Part shown: positions 1-8,993 of the stretch, in pieces
Layout: each line of letters starts with the position of its first letter
How positions within the stretch are numbered: position 1 is the first letter of the stretch
NCBI GenBank assembly: GCA_958295665.1
Contig: OY282558.1
Span: forward strand, 328,759,106 to 328,823,105
From: Tipula vernalis
Lineage: Eukaryota > Arthropoda > Insecta > Diptera > Tipulidae
Reading direction: 5' to 3'
DNA: 64,000 bases
Notes under the pieces: model-generated
What the model was told of the DNA's origin: nothing
Database searches by the model: none
What the model saw: the letters and a program-made list of their open reading frames with translations, nothing else
Made by a program: the position numbers and the translations under genes

Positions 1-129
1 TAACTTATTACCCTGATTTTTTCCTAAATATAGGAATCAACCATGAACTGAGAGTATTAGCGAATTTTAAAGTACCTCTTAAAAACTTTTAACATCAATG
101 TTATTGTTTAACGCATACATGCAGATTCT
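1..129. other. AT-rich sequence, nothing recognised
   Basis: No open frame or repeat that I can support is visible before the hairpin that begins near 130. Confidence 0.4.
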
Positions 130-304
130 ATTTCAAACATTAAATCATTTTGGAATTAGCCAGATAGACCAATATTTTTATGAAGGGGAGAAATTGTTAA
201 GAGTTCTTTAAGAATTGAATTTGCAGAGCTCTTAACAATTTTTCCCAGCTGTGAAAAATATTATTCTATCTGGCTAATTTTAGAATAATTTAATGTTTGA
301 AATT
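130..304. repeat. Imperfect inverted repeat (foldback hairpin)
   Basis: The left arm (about 130-208) reads into the reverse complement of the right arm (about 225-304). Both arms contain 'attagccagatag', 'aaattgttaagag' and an outer 'tttcaaacattaaat', around a loop of about 16 bases. The arms are roughly 78 bases long with a scatter of mismatches. This is the shape of a small foldback MITE or of the collapsed ends of a larger element. No coding capacity is present and no clear target duplication was seen. Confidence 0.75.
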
Positions 305-614
305 TCAATTACAGTAACTTCCGAGAGGATACCAACATATTCCCCAAAAATCCCCAAAAAATACAAGTTTTGTGTCCCATTAAAACGCGAAGATCCTAAT
401 ACTTGGATAATTATTAAAAAAAAAGATTTTTTTGAAAAATGTTCAAAATTTCTCTGAATTAAGGAATTTGTACAGATGTTCCACAAGAAAGGATATAAAT
501 AAACTAAGTGATATTTGTTTCTCAAAATAGATATTAAAACACCATTATTGTCTTTTATAGAGTGACATCTCCTATCACTAAATTCAACCGCATATCTGGA
601 GTAAAGTCTTTCCA
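305..614. other. Unassigned sequence beside the Tc1/mariner relic
   Basis: A minus-strand frame is open across this stretch, but its translation shows no family signature to me. It lies downstream, in the minus-strand sense, of the helix-turn-helix relic at 620-1010. It could be the badly decayed catalytic half of that element, but I could not find its acidic residues. Confidence 0.3.
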
Positions 615-619
615 ATGTT

Positions 620-1010
620 TTTAGAGGCGCGGACGATCTGTTATGTGGTTGTTATTCCTTTTCCTCCAAGCTTTGTCTTCACAAGAAAACAAACGTTGTC
701 GATTTGGATTTTTTTGTTTAGGGTCGTTATCGTCCAATTATTTTCCCGTAAAATCCTATTTTTACTTCCATATTTATTGTTGGTTTTTTCTCGAACAACT
801 AAAAAATAACTTTATCGTCCTTTTCTGAAGGGACTCTATCTAAAACGCTTCCAGGTAAGTCATTCATATTTCCGCAATCTCCATACCGCTTAATCCACTT
901 CTTCACAAATGGCACAGAGGTTTTGGTATATTTTGCTACCTGCTTTCCTCTTATTTTAGTCCTTTGAGACGTGTCACTAAGAACACCACTTCATAACGCT
1001 TTTTTAATAT
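620..1010 (-). pseudogene. Tc1/mariner transposase remnant (HTH region)
   Basis: The minus-strand translation of about 850-975 gives a helix-turn-helix segment of the Tc1/mariner type: a basic lead (RGKQVAKYT), a second helix (TSVPFVKKWIKRYG) and the linker 'DLPG' that usually precedes the arginine-rich hook. The reading continues as 'SEKDDKVIF', then a stop and 'LFEKK', a typical start of the second DNA-binding subdomain. Stops and frame changes follow, and no DDE catalytic domain is recognisable. It is a dead fragment; the exact Tc1/mariner subfamily is not resolvable. The small plus-strand frames over it are antisense noise. Confidence 0.5.
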
Positions 1011-1037
1011 TGTTGGAAAGCGTACTAAAACATAATG

Positions 1038-1460
1038 CTGTGTTTCTTATTTAAATCCATAGATCGAGCAGATTTTTAAATCTGAAATCAGCTCGATCTG
1101 ACCGATCTGAAGTAATAAGAACAGGTTTTATAGTTGGTAGATCAAAAAAATTATCAACTGTGCAATGCGAAAATTAAATATTGATTTAAAAGTGATTTCT
1201 ATTGACACAAACGTACATTGGAAACGAAATACCGCTAAACGAATTTTAGACTCAGCCATATATTATCGGGTTCAAATAGCTTAACTAAAATCAATCTGAG
1301 AAATCGGAATATTTTTGCAAATCGAAACAATCGATCTAACTAATCTGAAAAAAATAATTAACAGCAAGAAAATTGATCAGATCGATCTGAGCGGAAATAA
1401 GAAGCAGATTTGTAGTATTCAGATCAATAAGATCGATAAGATCGAAAAAAAGAAACACAG
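1038..1460. mobile_element. Candidate MITE with GATC-rich ends
   Basis: The segment begins 'ctgtgtttctta' at 1038 and ends with the inverse 'agaaacacag' at 1460, giving an 11-12 base terminal inverted repeat over 423 bp. Both ends are dense in 'gatc', 'cgatct' and 'cagatc' motifs (1060-1110 and 1325-1445), in inverted orientation to each other. A 78-codon frame at 1315-1551 follows from the repetitive GATC composition and is not a convincing gene. No target-site duplication could be matched at the edges, so the superfamily is unknown and the borders are approximate. Confidence 0.4.
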
Positions 1461-1464
1461 TTTA

Positions 1465-2685
1465 AATTCGTTTGCAACGATTGCCGATGCAGGAGAATCG
1501 TGCGATGAGTTATTCGGAAATTGTAAAATTAAAGAAGACAATCGAGCCTGATTTGTCATACTTCTATCTGCCATTCTTATCTCTTAAACTCGGAGTCTTC
1601 CGCAGTTTTACGACATTCTAGTAAACCAGTATTTTCGGCCTCATAGTGTTGTAGTGCATGAATTTCGCGATCGTCTACGTCCAAAAAACTTGATAGACCA
1701 TCATCGGCCATCACGGGATTCATAAATGACAACAGTACTTCAAATAATAAATTCTAACCTTTTAAATTTTAATTTTTTTAACTCTAACACATAGGGATGT
1801 GATTCATAGGGTTCTAACAATATCATCAATGGTCCGACCAATTTTATTAGTGGCCGGGCAACTGTTACTTTAATTGAAATCACATGCGATCAAAATCAAA
1901 CAATTTCTGTCTTGGCACCTTGGAATCCAACTATGATAAAATAGTTCTGACCGAAACATGATTGACGATAGATTTTCATTCCGCAGAACTGTCCCCGTCG
2001 GAATTTCACGATTGAATGCTTATTGTTGTTCGGAAAAATTTTGTTTCGAATTCGAGTTTATTGCGATCAGGCTTAAATTAGATTCATATAACATTTAATA
2101 TTTAGCTTAGTATACTTCCTCCTTTATCCTGATACTGTTTCAATTGAACTTTCTTATGAAAATGGTAATAATCCTAACTACTTTAAGAATTGTACTGTTT
2201 GGGGTTATTCACGCGCTGACCACATTTCAATAAATGATGTTCGGAAAGTGAGCCACACAAAATTGTACCCTTGGTCGTAGGCAATTACTCATCAATAATA
2301 TATATGATCACATTGGTTTCCCTTAGGCTTAATGCCGCATGCGTAATATTATCGCAATGTAGCAAGAGAACGCCTCATCTGATCGGAGTAATTCTGATAA
2401 CAATGTATCTCCAAATAAATTTTAATTAAAATGACAAACTACAAAATATCGATTTACAATGCTTGGGAGCACTGTAGCGAGAGCGAAAGAACACGTAAAT
2501 ACTAACATAAACAGCGTTATGCAGTTATGCTAGACTGCGTTTTTAACACACTAACCTCGACGAATATTATAAAATGTTATCACGACGAATGTTATCACGC
2601 AAAACACCTACGGCCGTGTAGACCACACAGCCCACTCCTCTAAACTTTTGTAGTTCATTTGGACTGGATAATTATGGTTAGACAT
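1465..2685. other. Non-coding stretch, no recognised feature
   Basis: No long frame on either strand and no clear repeat. Small similar phrases such as 'cgacgaat(a/g)ttat' near 2557 and 2584 are too short to interpret. Confidence 0.4.
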
Positions 2686-2689
2686 ATTG

Positions 2690-3640
2690 TTATTCCAGTT
2701 ACATACAATACATTTCGAAAAGGATGTCATTCAAATAATTTTGGAAATGTTATACAGCATAAAATTTAAAGAAAGAATCAACACACACATTTAGATTATT
2801 TAATGGCCTACAATAAGGCTCAATTAATGCACCAATTTTGTTTAATTTGTACGTTAAAGATCTAATAAGTAATGGTAAATTAAATTCTAACGAAATAAAA
2901 TTGGTAGCTTACGCAGATGATATAATAATTTACAGCGCAGCTCCAAAAATCCAGAAAATTCAAAAAAGATTACAAGGCGCCACCAATTTTATACAGGACT
3001 ATCTTCATACATGGAAAATAAGAATTAATGAGACTAAATGTGAAACCATCTTATTTAGGAAGTCATTTCGGTTGGTGAATCACGACACGCAGTAAAATTG
3101 GAAAAGTTGTCGAAGAATCGTTTTATTCAAAATATATCGACAGTGACGTTAAACAAATATGATACCAAACAGTGATTAAGTAGACGGATTTTAACGTACG
3201 GTTACCCAGTTTGGTTCAATTGTAACAATAGCTATATATGGAACGTATGAGGAAATTAGAAAGAAAATGCATTCGACATTGTACAGGACAACATAGAAAA
3301 GCAGAAACCGGGTAAAACCATTATATTTCGAACCAAAACCAGTATGATAACTTTGCAACTGACCGCATTGCTCTGCATATAATTGATCTAATAAGAAATC
3401 ATGTAAGGAACGCAACATCAAATACATCCATGGACCATATTTTACGATGAAAAGGATAATCAAGCAATCGATACACAGCGATAAGATACCAGCAACAGAA
3501 GCATTTATCTGCTTAGATACAAAAGGATACATTCAAGACGCAAACCAGATCCCTACGATTTTCGAAGGTCCTTTGCAATTCGTCGATATTCTCACGCGTA
3601 CTTGAATAACTTAAACACGGTCTTCAATCGAATACGACTC
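2690..3640 (+). pseudogene. Jockey-type LINE reverse transcriptase fragment
   Basis: The plus-strand translation from about 2795 shows the RT block around 'GSINAPILFN' (preceded by an in-frame stop), then a catalytic 'AYADDIIIYS' near 2910, then the thumb motif 'WKIRIN..KCETILFR' around 3010-3060. The motif order and spacing are those of the Jockey clade of non-LTR retrotransposons. After 3095 the frame is lost, but 'YGYPVWFNCN' near 3200-3230 corresponds to the downstream conserved block, so the relic continues. The fingers and endonuclease are missing. It is 5'-truncated and frame-broken, hence a dead copy. Confidence 0.75.
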
Positions 3641-3839
3641 CATACCGATAAATGGCAAACATCCAACTAACAAAATGACATGAAATGACAGGAAACAAAC
3701 ATGGCATCTTTGCAAAATGATTTTTTATTTTCCTGCATCTCATTTGGACAACCCTTTATATGTATTTGGAAGATTATAGCTTTAAAATGTAAATTTTTCA
3801 AATAAAAATTTACATTTTATATGATAACTATATTTCAAA

Positions 3840-4320
3840 CTATAGATCGGCGCCATTTTCCCAGACTTCCTTCATCGCTTCGATTAATTCTGATTTGTGC
3901 GGGCACTTCCCTGCTTCTTTTTGTTCAAGAATAGCCCAGATATTTCGATAGGATTCAAATCAGGGCCATTCGCTGGGCAATCAATGATTTGGATGCCGTT
4001 GGTCCTTAAATATTCGGTGACTTTGGCCGCCGTATGGTACGAAGCCTTGTCATGCATAAAAACTCCGCCCCCATTAAATTTTTCACTCATAATTGGTACC
4101 AGGTGTAATAGCAGAACAGTTAAATATTAATCCGTGTTCCTTATTCCGTTAACTACATAAAGTGGCAAGAGTCTTGGTTGTTTGACCTGCTGTACACAGG
4201 AAGGTAAATATTCTTCTCATTATGATACATGAACGGTCCTGGACATTGGTAATGTTAAAGTCATCATGGTCTCTGAATACAAAATAATCAAGAAATAGAA
4301 AAAGATAAACTTGAAAGAGA
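3840..4320 (-). pseudogene. Tc1-family transposase remnant (C-terminal catalytic half)
   Basis: The minus-strand frame 3884-4090 carries 'MHDKASYHTA' followed by 'CPANGPDLNPIE'. There are exactly 34 residues between the second catalytic Asp and the Glu, which is the DD34E signature of the Tc1 family. Just after 'NPIE' the frame shifts by one base. In the adjacent frame the protein continues as 'IWAILEQKEAGK' and 'ELIEAMKEVW', the usual C-terminal end, down to about 3845. Upstream (4100-4320) similarity fades. One catalytic Asp and the DNA-binding domain are not recognisable. It is a pseudogene. Confidence 0.75.
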
Positions 4321-4324
4321 CATT

Positions 4325-6360
4325 TATTGAAAGGTGTAGACTAGAGATAAAATTCTAATTTACTAAATTTTTCATAGTATTTACTAAACATGTAACAATC
4401 TTGACATCCTTACTTTTAAGATGGATTTTTTTGTAGTGTTATCCTGCAGTATTTAATAACTTGGAAGATTTTGTGGGCTTGTTAACGTTACTCAAGTAAA
4501 GTGGAGGTTAAGAAACCTTCGAAAATGTCTTTAAAGTAAATAAAACTGAACGGTCGAATTGCCAGTCATGAAATTGTAAATACATTTTTAGTAGACTTAA
4601 CTACTTTTCTAGGTCTAGAAGACTTCCAAATATACCTTAGAATTGTGCTGTCACATCGTTACTCTTTAAGTAACATCTTACGTTTCCGTTACTTTCATGT
4701 TAACTTCAAAAATAGGGATATGTTTAGTAGCAATGAGAGTAACTTTTAAATGTTCTCAACTTTGAAAAATTAATTGAAAGATTATATACAAATAAGTTAA
4801 TGTTCTAAAAGTACATATATTACTTTAAAGTAATAGTAGTGGTTTTGAGCGGGCTTTCAACTCCAAAATTTCTAAAGTATTTCCGCCATTTAAAAAAAAA
4901 AAAGATTTTTAACCCAAAATTCAAAAGTTTTGACATGAAAAATTAATTTGGTTTTATTTAAATAAAAATTGTAGCTAAATAGTGTTAATGTAGCTAAACA
5001 AATGTAGCTAAATAGTGTTAATATTTAAAAATAAAAATAAATATAATTAGTTAAAATGTTTCAATTTTAGTTTGTGTTGTAGTTCCGACAAAACATTTTT
5101 ATAAGTAAAAACCTATTTATTTATAAAAGATAGACATACATTTAGTAATAGTTTCTCTTTCCAACTTTCTGTGTCTTCTTTTAATTCTGTCTCCTTTATG
5201 CTATTTATAGAGTCCATTTAAAGTAAATATTACGACAAAAGTGGAAGCTTCGACGTAACCAAACTAGAACGTCGCGGGAATCCTAAAATCATTTCCCATT
5301 TAGGTAGTAAACATGGTGCCTTTAGACCAATTTACAATGATCGCTAGATTTTTTCATTAGTGAAGAGAACTACCCCAGTACCTAAAATGTTGCTTGAGGC
5401 CCTACTTGATTATATAAAAAATTGAAATTTTATCGTTCCGCAAATGTTCCACTCGTTACACAAATGGAGGCAATTCCTAACTGATTGCATAAATAGCTAT
5501 TATTATATTGATTCATTTGAAGTTTCCTAATCATTTTGGCCTGAAGTATAGGCTGAAGAGTAAGCAGAGCATTTTGTTTTTTTTCATTGCTGCTCTTGAA
5601 AAATTCACGATACAATATTTTGGGATTCATAAAAGTTAACTCTCTATACTAAATCAGACGGTTGAATTTTGAATGAAATATGTAAACTTCAAAACTATAA
5701 GAGAAGGGGAATAAAGCAATTTCCACATTAGGATCAAATTTTAAATTTTCGAGTTGGCCAACCAGCCGACGGGCAGTAGTTAAAAAGCGAACGTAAGAAA
5801 AACGTATGGTATTTATATTTTAAAATACGGACATTCCAATTGGGAAACCCTTTAGTATTAAAGATTTTTAAGAAACAACAAGTTGCGAAAATTTTGAAAA
5901 TCCGATCTAACAAAAAAATAGTTCTTAAAAAAATTGACAAGGAAGTATGAAATTATAAAAAATAAGAACGAGTACCAAATTATAATCAGAAATAATTAAT
6001 AAGATGATCATGATTTATCAGATAACTCGAGTATTACAATTCCTGGCTGGTATTACCAACTCCTTCTTTATTAAGCGAAAACAAGTCCACGACAATAAGA
6101 AATCTTGGGGAGATTGACACGTATACAAACCGTAGGGTGTTACAAATTTAAAAAAATATGATAAATTAATTTAGTACAAATTAGTACTTGCTAAATTTAG
6201 AACATAAAATACAACATAATATTTAGTACACAATTATATTTAATTATAAATATGCCGGCCACCCTGTATAAAGTTTGTATTTCAATTAAATTTTTTTTTT
6301 TTTTTATAGAAAAATATTTTATTGCAATTCAAATAAAATTAGTGTTTTTGAAATTGCCGA
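4325..6360. other. AT-rich non-coding stretch with minor repeats
   Basis: No supported gene. A short tandem repeat lies at 4970-5021 (unit 'tgtagctaaatagtgttaa', two full copies around one partial). A poly-T run lies near 6291-6304. Small minus-strand frames at 5430-5630 and 5734-5940 have no recognisable motif and normal AT-rich composition. Confidence 0.4.
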
Positions 6361-7045
6361 GATAAAAACACTATTTCTCAAGAATCAAGAATTCCCAAAA
6401 TTAGTGAAATTAAATTTTCTCTAGAAACGAGATTTAAAAATTTTAAAAATCCTCGAGAATTCTCGAGAGAGGAATTCCCGATCGCCATCTCTACTCTAGA
6501 CCATGTAAAATGTCCATTTGGCCATGTTTTTCTTTGTTGAATCATCCTAGCGTTTAACATTTGCTCCTTGCGAGGTCTTCTTACATATAGGCAAGATCGA
6601 AAAAGTCTACGTTTCTCTGTTCTCTTTCCACACCAACGTTACGCATCGTATTCCTCAGAGACTTACTGGATACCGCTCGATCTTCTTAAGCTTTCCGCAG
6701 TAAAAATATTTCCTGGCTGGCTGTTGTTTTACGATTGTGACCACATTTTCCTATTCTTCTGGGATTTGTTGGAGACTGAGATGTTATTTTTTTGGAAAAT
6801 TTGCTGACGAATATCAATTCTACTTTCTGCGCTGTTTCCGCATGCATGTACTGGCTATTACTTCCAAATACGTCGATTTTTTTTTATGCGCGTCCGTTTA
6901 CTGGTTCACTTCCATATACGTCGAATGTTTTTTTAGTATTATTCATTTCCGACCAACGGCACGGCTTTGCAAAAATGGCTTACGTCATTAAATACAATGA
7001 AAGGTTAAAATTTCCTAGCAACTTCAATATTTCTAACAACCTTTA
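6361..7045. other. Unassigned sequence with an EcoRI/XhoI-like palindrome
   Basis: A palindromic run 'ctcgagaattctcgag' lies near 6452-6467. Read on the minus strand, 'tagagatggcgatcggg' near 6479-6497 resembles one end of a hAT-like element, but no partner end was found. Overlapping plus-strand frames at 6568-7046 match no family I know. The upper part may be the 3' untranslated tail of the LINE that follows. Confidence 0.3.
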
Positions 7046-7049
7046 AACA

Positions 7050-8300
7050 AAAGCCTAGCGACTCGTTTTTTAAATTCCTCTCTGGAAATATTAAAATCAA
7101 AACAATTCGCAACGGTGTTGAGATCTCGTTGAATGCGCGCTATAGGGCCATGAAAGCTATAGTTGCTACTTGCTGTCGGAATATGAAGAAGTTCTCAGCG
7201 GCGTAAGTTGCTTTGAGGAGCATAAATATTAAAACGTGACAGAATGTCAGTACAGTCTATTTTACCACTTGCACATGTACGCCTAGCACTCAAAGATTGG
7301 AGATTCAATTGTCACGCTCAAAGGACGGTAATTTTCTGAGAACAAATAATATAAACTGTTTTTGAACACTTTCAATTCTATTTGAATGAGACTCGTACAA
7401 CGGAGACTATATGCCAGTTGCGTACTCAAGCTATGAACGACCAAATGAAGTGTACAGTGACTTGAAAGTTAATGTGTCGTGAAAATCCTTCTAATTTCGT
7501 TCAATAAACCCCAACATCGAAAAGGCGCTTTGTTAACAACCGCATCGACATGAGAATTAAACTTTAAATCCGAGCTAAAGATAACGCCCAAATCAGTAAC
7601 CACATTAACTCTCCCCAATCTAATGTCATTTAGAAAATAGTCAAAAACTACTGGAGGCTTAGTCTGGAATAGGTGATTACGTGACATAAGGTTAGTAATA
7701 CACCAACCGCAAAGTGTGTTCAGGTCACGCTGAAATTGATCACCATCCAAGTGTTTCCATATATTTTCATGTCGTCAGCAAATAAAATATAGTCTGATAA
7801 TAGTAAAATATAGTCGTATTGTCAATCTAGAGATACATTTTACGATCCTATAAATAAGACATAAGCCAATTTAACGGAATAATGTCGCAACCAAGTTCAC
7901 TGAGCTTATTCAACAAATTCCTGTAATTAAGTTTATCGAACGCTTTAGCGAAGTTGGTATAAACCACATCGACTTGAGCTTTCGATGTAACAGAGGCAAT
8001 TAAATTATTTTGAAACACTGCTAAATTAGTAACCGTTGACAGGCCCGAAAAAATCTATGCTGACGTATGCTTTAATACGTTGCTTGGAGTGGTAGTAGAT
8101 CACATTGTTAACTATTGACTCGAATAGTTTAGGAATGCAAGATAGTATTGCAATTCCACGATAATTAGTTACATCACATCGGGGCATAAAGGAGCGGCAA
8201 CACCGACTGTACATAGCTATAATAGAGACACTGGTAAACCATCTGGTCCAGAATCCTTTCAAACGTCACCGTTTTTACGGTTCTTAAATTTGATAAATCG
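7050..8300 (-). pseudogene. LINE reverse transcriptase (Jockey/CR1-like), 5' half missing
   Basis: The minus-strand translation gives the RT in order: 'YRGIAILS..PKLFE' near 8130-8160, 'GLSTVTNL' near 8020, 'VVYTNFAKAFD' (first catalytic Asp) near 7950, catalytic 'FADD' at 7771-7782, then a thumb region at 7469-7750 ('DLNTLCGWC', 'VTDLGVIFSSDLKFNSHV'). The C-terminal region continues to about 7075 with 'RRTCASGKIDC' and 'PTASSNYS' blocks. At least four frame breaks occur. The endonuclease is absent here but a matching minus-strand endonuclease lies at 12.4-13.25 kb, suggesting one LINE later split by the intervening block. The motifs resemble those of the LINE at 62-64 kb. Confidence 0.8.
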
Positions 8301-8993
8301 TCACCCCAGTATTTAAGTGTTTTAAACAACAAAAAGGTAAATTGGAGATAAATGCATTTATAGTTTAAGTGATTATAATTTGACACCTATAAACTTTTTA
8401 ATATAATTTTTTGAGTCATTTGGAAGTATCCAATACCCTGACTTTTACATCCAAAAAGTTTTCTGTTTAGAACTATAGTTTTTCCGAAAATTGGATTAGA
8501 ATTTTTTTCAAAATGCATATGTGACATAAACATTTTTCAGATTTTTTGAATTTGTATTGTATATAACACTTTTACAAAAATTTTCAGTTGCTTATGTATC
8601 ATTTAAAAACTGAATTCTAATTTGTGAATAAGTCATGCTTCCATAGAAAATTAATTAAAAATAGTCAACTTTAATTATTATTATTTTTAATTTTTATTTA
8701 ATTAACGATATAAAAATAACAATTTATATAAAAATTCATCATTGCATAACAACTTAAAATTAAAAAATTTTGGAGTTCTTTGGTAAATCACAAAAAAATA
8801 TGATTTTATTTTCACCCCTATTTGGACAAAAAATAATAATATAAACTAAAGGAATTCAACGTTACAGGTTCACAACCAACAAGATATTTAAAAAATAATA
8901 GCTCAGACTTCAAATAAATAACAGAGACAAATCATGTAACAAAGTATTACAATTCTAAATTCAAATTAATTTTAGAAAAGGTTTAAATTTGGA
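8301..8993. other. AT-rich 3' flank of the 9-11.6 kb gene
   Basis: Very AT-rich, no gene. If the gene to the right sits on a mobile element inserted into the LINE, the left border should lie in about 8300-8450. I could not identify an inverted terminal repeat here. Confidence 0.4.

Noticed and set aside
1315..1551. 78-codon frame rich in Ile, Lys and Asp
   Set aside because: Its composition follows from the GATC-rich repeat and its start lies inside the candidate MITE.
3191..3532. 113-codon minus-strand frame
   Set aside because: Antisense to the LINE reverse transcriptase remnant at 2690-3640, with no motif.
6568..7046. Three overlapping plus-strand frames
   Set aside because: No motifs, overlapping frames, and the upper part is probably the 3' end of the minus-strand LINE.
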